Assembly (NCBI GenBank): GCA_946626265.1
Contig: CAMOUE010000138.1
Span: forward strand, 1 to 5,939
Direction: 5' to 3'
DNA: 5,939 nucleotides
Origin: an uncultured Eggerthellaceae bacterium
GTDB lineage: Bacteria; Actinomycetota; Coriobacteriia; Coriobacteriales; Eggerthellaceae
In this document: piece by piece, positions 4,747 to 5,939 of the stretch
Layout: every line of letters starts with the position of its first letter
Position numbering within the stretch: the first letter of the stretch is position 1
Made by a program: the position numbers and the translations under genes
The notes under the pieces: model-generated
The model's database searches: none
What the model was told of the DNA's origin: nothing
The model's input: only the letters and a program-made list of their open reading frames with translations

Positions 4747-5372
4747 TGTACATCGAAAACATATTCGTGCTGATCGCAGCCCCTCTCCTCGCCTGCCTGT
4801 TCTGCGTGCGCGGCCACCCGCGCGCCATCGTGACCTCGCTGCTCGTGGGCATGGTCGTCTGCCTGCTGTCCGCGTACGTGAGCTCGTTCATCGCGCAAGC
4901 GACCTGCCTCGACTCGGTGCAAGCAGCGGTGCAGGTTGCCCCGATGGTCGAGGAGACGCTGAAGCTGCTGCCGCTGCTGTTCTTCCTGTTGGCGGCCGAG
5001 CCCAAAGTCGAAAACGTCGGGTTGGCATTCGTGTTCGTCGCGGTCGGTTTCGCGACGATGGAAAGCGCCTTTTACCTGGCAGACGCCGGCCTAACCGACC
5101 CCGCAACGCTCGCCTTGCGGGGACTCAGCACGGCGATGATGCACCTCGTGTGCGGCGTCGTCATGGGCTACGGCCTGACGCGCGCCTGGGAGCATCCGTG
5201 GATGCGCGCGGCCGGCACGTTCGGCCTGCTGTGCCTGGTGATGTGCTACCACGGCCTGTTCAACCTGCTCGTGGCAGCCGGCGACCTGGCCGGCATCGCC
5301 GCGATCGTCATGCCAGTCGCCTCACTCGCCGTCATCATCCTGGTCCAGCGCCGCAGCTCCTCCAGGACGTAG
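4746..5372 (+). CDS. prsW: PrsW-family intramembrane metalloprotease
   Basis: A 208-residue polytopic membrane protein with about six or seven helices. The conserved PrsW motifs are present in order: PMVEETLKLLP with E69, E70 and K73; GFATMESAFY with E106; MMHLVCGVVMGYG with H133; and CYHGLFN with H169 and N173. In B. subtilis PrsW performs site-1 cleavage of the anti-σ RsiW, starting the release of SigW; these glutamates and histidines are the presumed catalytic or metal-binding residues. The protein looks complete and active, close to the usual family length. GGAGGT (4727-4732) is 13 bases from ATG 4746; an in-frame GTG at 4743 gives better spacing (10), so the start may be one codon earlier. 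It closes a tightly overlapping operon with the σ factor, the two-helix protein (its likely substrate) and the seven-helix protein. PrsW-like proteins can have other roles, so the substrate is inferred. Confidence 0.85.
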   Translation: MYIENIFVLIAAPLLACLFCVRGHPRAIVTSLLVGMVVCLLSAYVSSFIAQATCLDSVQAAVQVAPMVEETLKLLPLLFFLLAAEPKVENVGLAFVFVAVGFATMESAFYLADAGLTDPATLALRGLSTAMMHLVCGVVMGYGLTRAWEHPWMRAAGTFGLLCLVMCYHGLFNLLVAAGDLAGIAAIVMPVASLAVIILVQRRSSSRT

Positions 5373-5447
5373 GCGCGGGCCGAACCGCTTCCCCGAGGGA
5401 CTTGCGGTCATTTCCAACTTTTTCCGAAAACAGGTGAGGACTTTCGC

Positions 5448-5478
5448 GCGCTTCCGCATCTAAGGATGCGAGAAGTGC
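5448..5478 (+). other. Bulged hairpin in the leader of the second module
   Basis: GCGCTTC-CGCATC (5448-5460) pairs with GATGCG-A-GAAGTGC (5465-5478) around the tetraloop TAAG. This makes a 13-bp stem with one G-U pair and a single bulged A. No T-run follows, so it is not a terminator. It lies 22 bases before the GTG of the next gene and just upstream of its ribosome binding site, so it could be an mRNA leader structure, a 3'-end stabiliser for the prsW transcript, or a protein-binding site. Confidence 0.5.
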
Positions 5479-5500
5479 AATTCGGGCGAAAGGAAAGGCC

Positions 5501-5899
5501 GTGCGCGATGTCGACGAGCGGGTCGCGGCCGTGCAAGGGCGCGTCAGGCGGATGAAGCGCAAGCGCGATCGGGCCACGGTCAGCGCCCTCGGCGCTTGCA
5601 CGGTGCTCGTCCTCGCGTGCGCGGTGGGTATGCCTCTTGTGGACGGGCGGTTCGACGCCGCATCTGGCGGCGCAACGCTTTTCGGCGCCTCGTCCCTGTT
5701 TGGTCCGAGCGTGGGCGGCTACGTGCTCGTGGCCATCGTCACCGCCGTGGTGGTCGCGCTGGTCACCGTGCTGTGCGTCACGCGCCGACGTTCTGGCAGG
5801 GAAAAGAGCGACGCCTCCGAAACAATGGCAGATACCATCGGCGCACGTCCCGAGGGCGTGACTATTCGCCCACTTGTCGATGGCGAGAAGCCCTCATGA
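5501..5899 (+). CDS. Second small two-helix membrane protein, paralogue of 3656-4105
   Basis: A 132-residue protein starting at GTG 5501, with AGGA (5491-5494) 6 bases upstream. It shares its plan and part of its sequence with the candidate anti-σ: the N-terminus MRDVDERVAAVQGRVR aligns with MRSTDERMDAVLGRVR, followed by a basic stretch, TM1 (about 26-46), an external loop rich in Gly, Ala and Ser with LFG, TM2 (about 72-94, GGYVLVAIVTAVVV against LGYILVGLLGIALG) and a basic exit. The C-terminal tail (95-132, ending TIRPLVDGEKPS) is unlike that of the first copy, which is occupied by the inverted-repeat unit. No zinc-binding motif is seen. It may be a second anti-σ or membrane partner, possibly also a substrate of the adjacent PrsW. 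Its stop overlaps the next ATG by 4 bases (ATGA). The gap to prsW is 128 bp. Confidence 0.75.
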   Translation: MRDVDERVAAVQGRVRRMKRKRDRATVSALGACTVLVLACAVGMPLVDGRFDAASGGATLFGASSLFGPSVGGYVLVAIVTAVVVALVTVLCVTRRRSGREKSDASETMADTIGARPEGVTIRPLVDGEKPS

Positions 5900-5939
5900 G
5901 AAACGTTGACCTCGAATCGCTGTACCGTGCCAATTTCCA
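5896..5939 (+). CDS. Start of a further gene, cut by window edge
   Basis: ATG 5896 overlaps the preceding TGA (ATGA) and opens a frame reading MRNVDLESLYRANF to the edge. The ATGA coupling and continued open frame support a real gene in the same operon. Fourteen residues do not identify it. The pattern LESLYRANF resembles the first helix of σ2 in ECF factors (LxxLYRxxF), so a second σ factor paired with the preceding membrane protein is possible, but this is a guess. Confidence 0.55.
   Translation, partial: MRNVDLESLYRANF

Noticed and set aside
5373..5410. ECF-type promoter (GAACC with CGGTC about 17 bp later) before the second module
   Set aside because: The -10 match is poor and no similar pair is found before the σ gene, so autoregulation is unsupported.

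Overview
The window is GC-rich with short intergenic gaps. The protein types (Dms-like reductase subunits, an N-terminal integrase arm beginning MRYTSRG, a σ factor with PrsW) point to an Actinobacteria/Coriobacteriia gut anaerobe of the Eggerthellaceae type (Eggerthella, Gordonibacter and relatives). That taxonomic call is inference from family resemblance; no marker gene is present.

Left part (1-1183): the 3' two thirds of a Cof-type HAD phosphatase on the + strand converge on a wrecked molybdo-oxidoreductase operon on the - strand. Only the C-terminus of a DmsB-like iron-sulfur subunit and the N-terminus of a DmsC/NrfD-like membrane anchor survive. The dmsB remnant is cut exactly where a tRNA T-arm-like sequence begins, so an integrative element appears to have joined there.

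Middle part (about 1184-2802): a degraded mobile-element scar. It holds a T-arm-like junction, three 11-bp-spaced repeats that look like integrase arm sites, a tyrosine integrase with a large in-frame internal deletion, and an apparently intact toxin-antitoxin pair (BrnT-like toxin, ribbon-helix-helix antitoxin) behind an extended -10 promoter overlapped by a perfect palindrome. A second tRNA 3'-end fragment with CCA and another pair of 11-bp-spaced repeats follow. The two tRNA-like ends lie in opposite orientations, so this is not one simple attL/attR pair. About 300 bp without a convincing gene follow.

Right part (3115-5939): a compact four-gene operon with overlapping ends. It encodes an ECF-like σ70-family factor, a small two-helix membrane protein in the anti-σ position, an unrecognised seven-helix membrane protein, and a PrsW-type intramembrane protease with its glutamate and histidine motifs intact. 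The inferred circuit is that the small membrane protein holds the σ factor, PrsW (perhaps gated by the seven-helix protein) cleaves it, and σ is released. The layout recalls B. subtilis SigW-RsiW-PrsW, but the putative anti-σ is not a recognisable zinc anti-σ protein. A paralogue of the small membrane protein follows at 5501 and overlaps another gene that runs off the window, so the module may be tandemly repeated. A 95-bp inverted-repeat unit sits in the C-terminal tail of the first small membrane protein.
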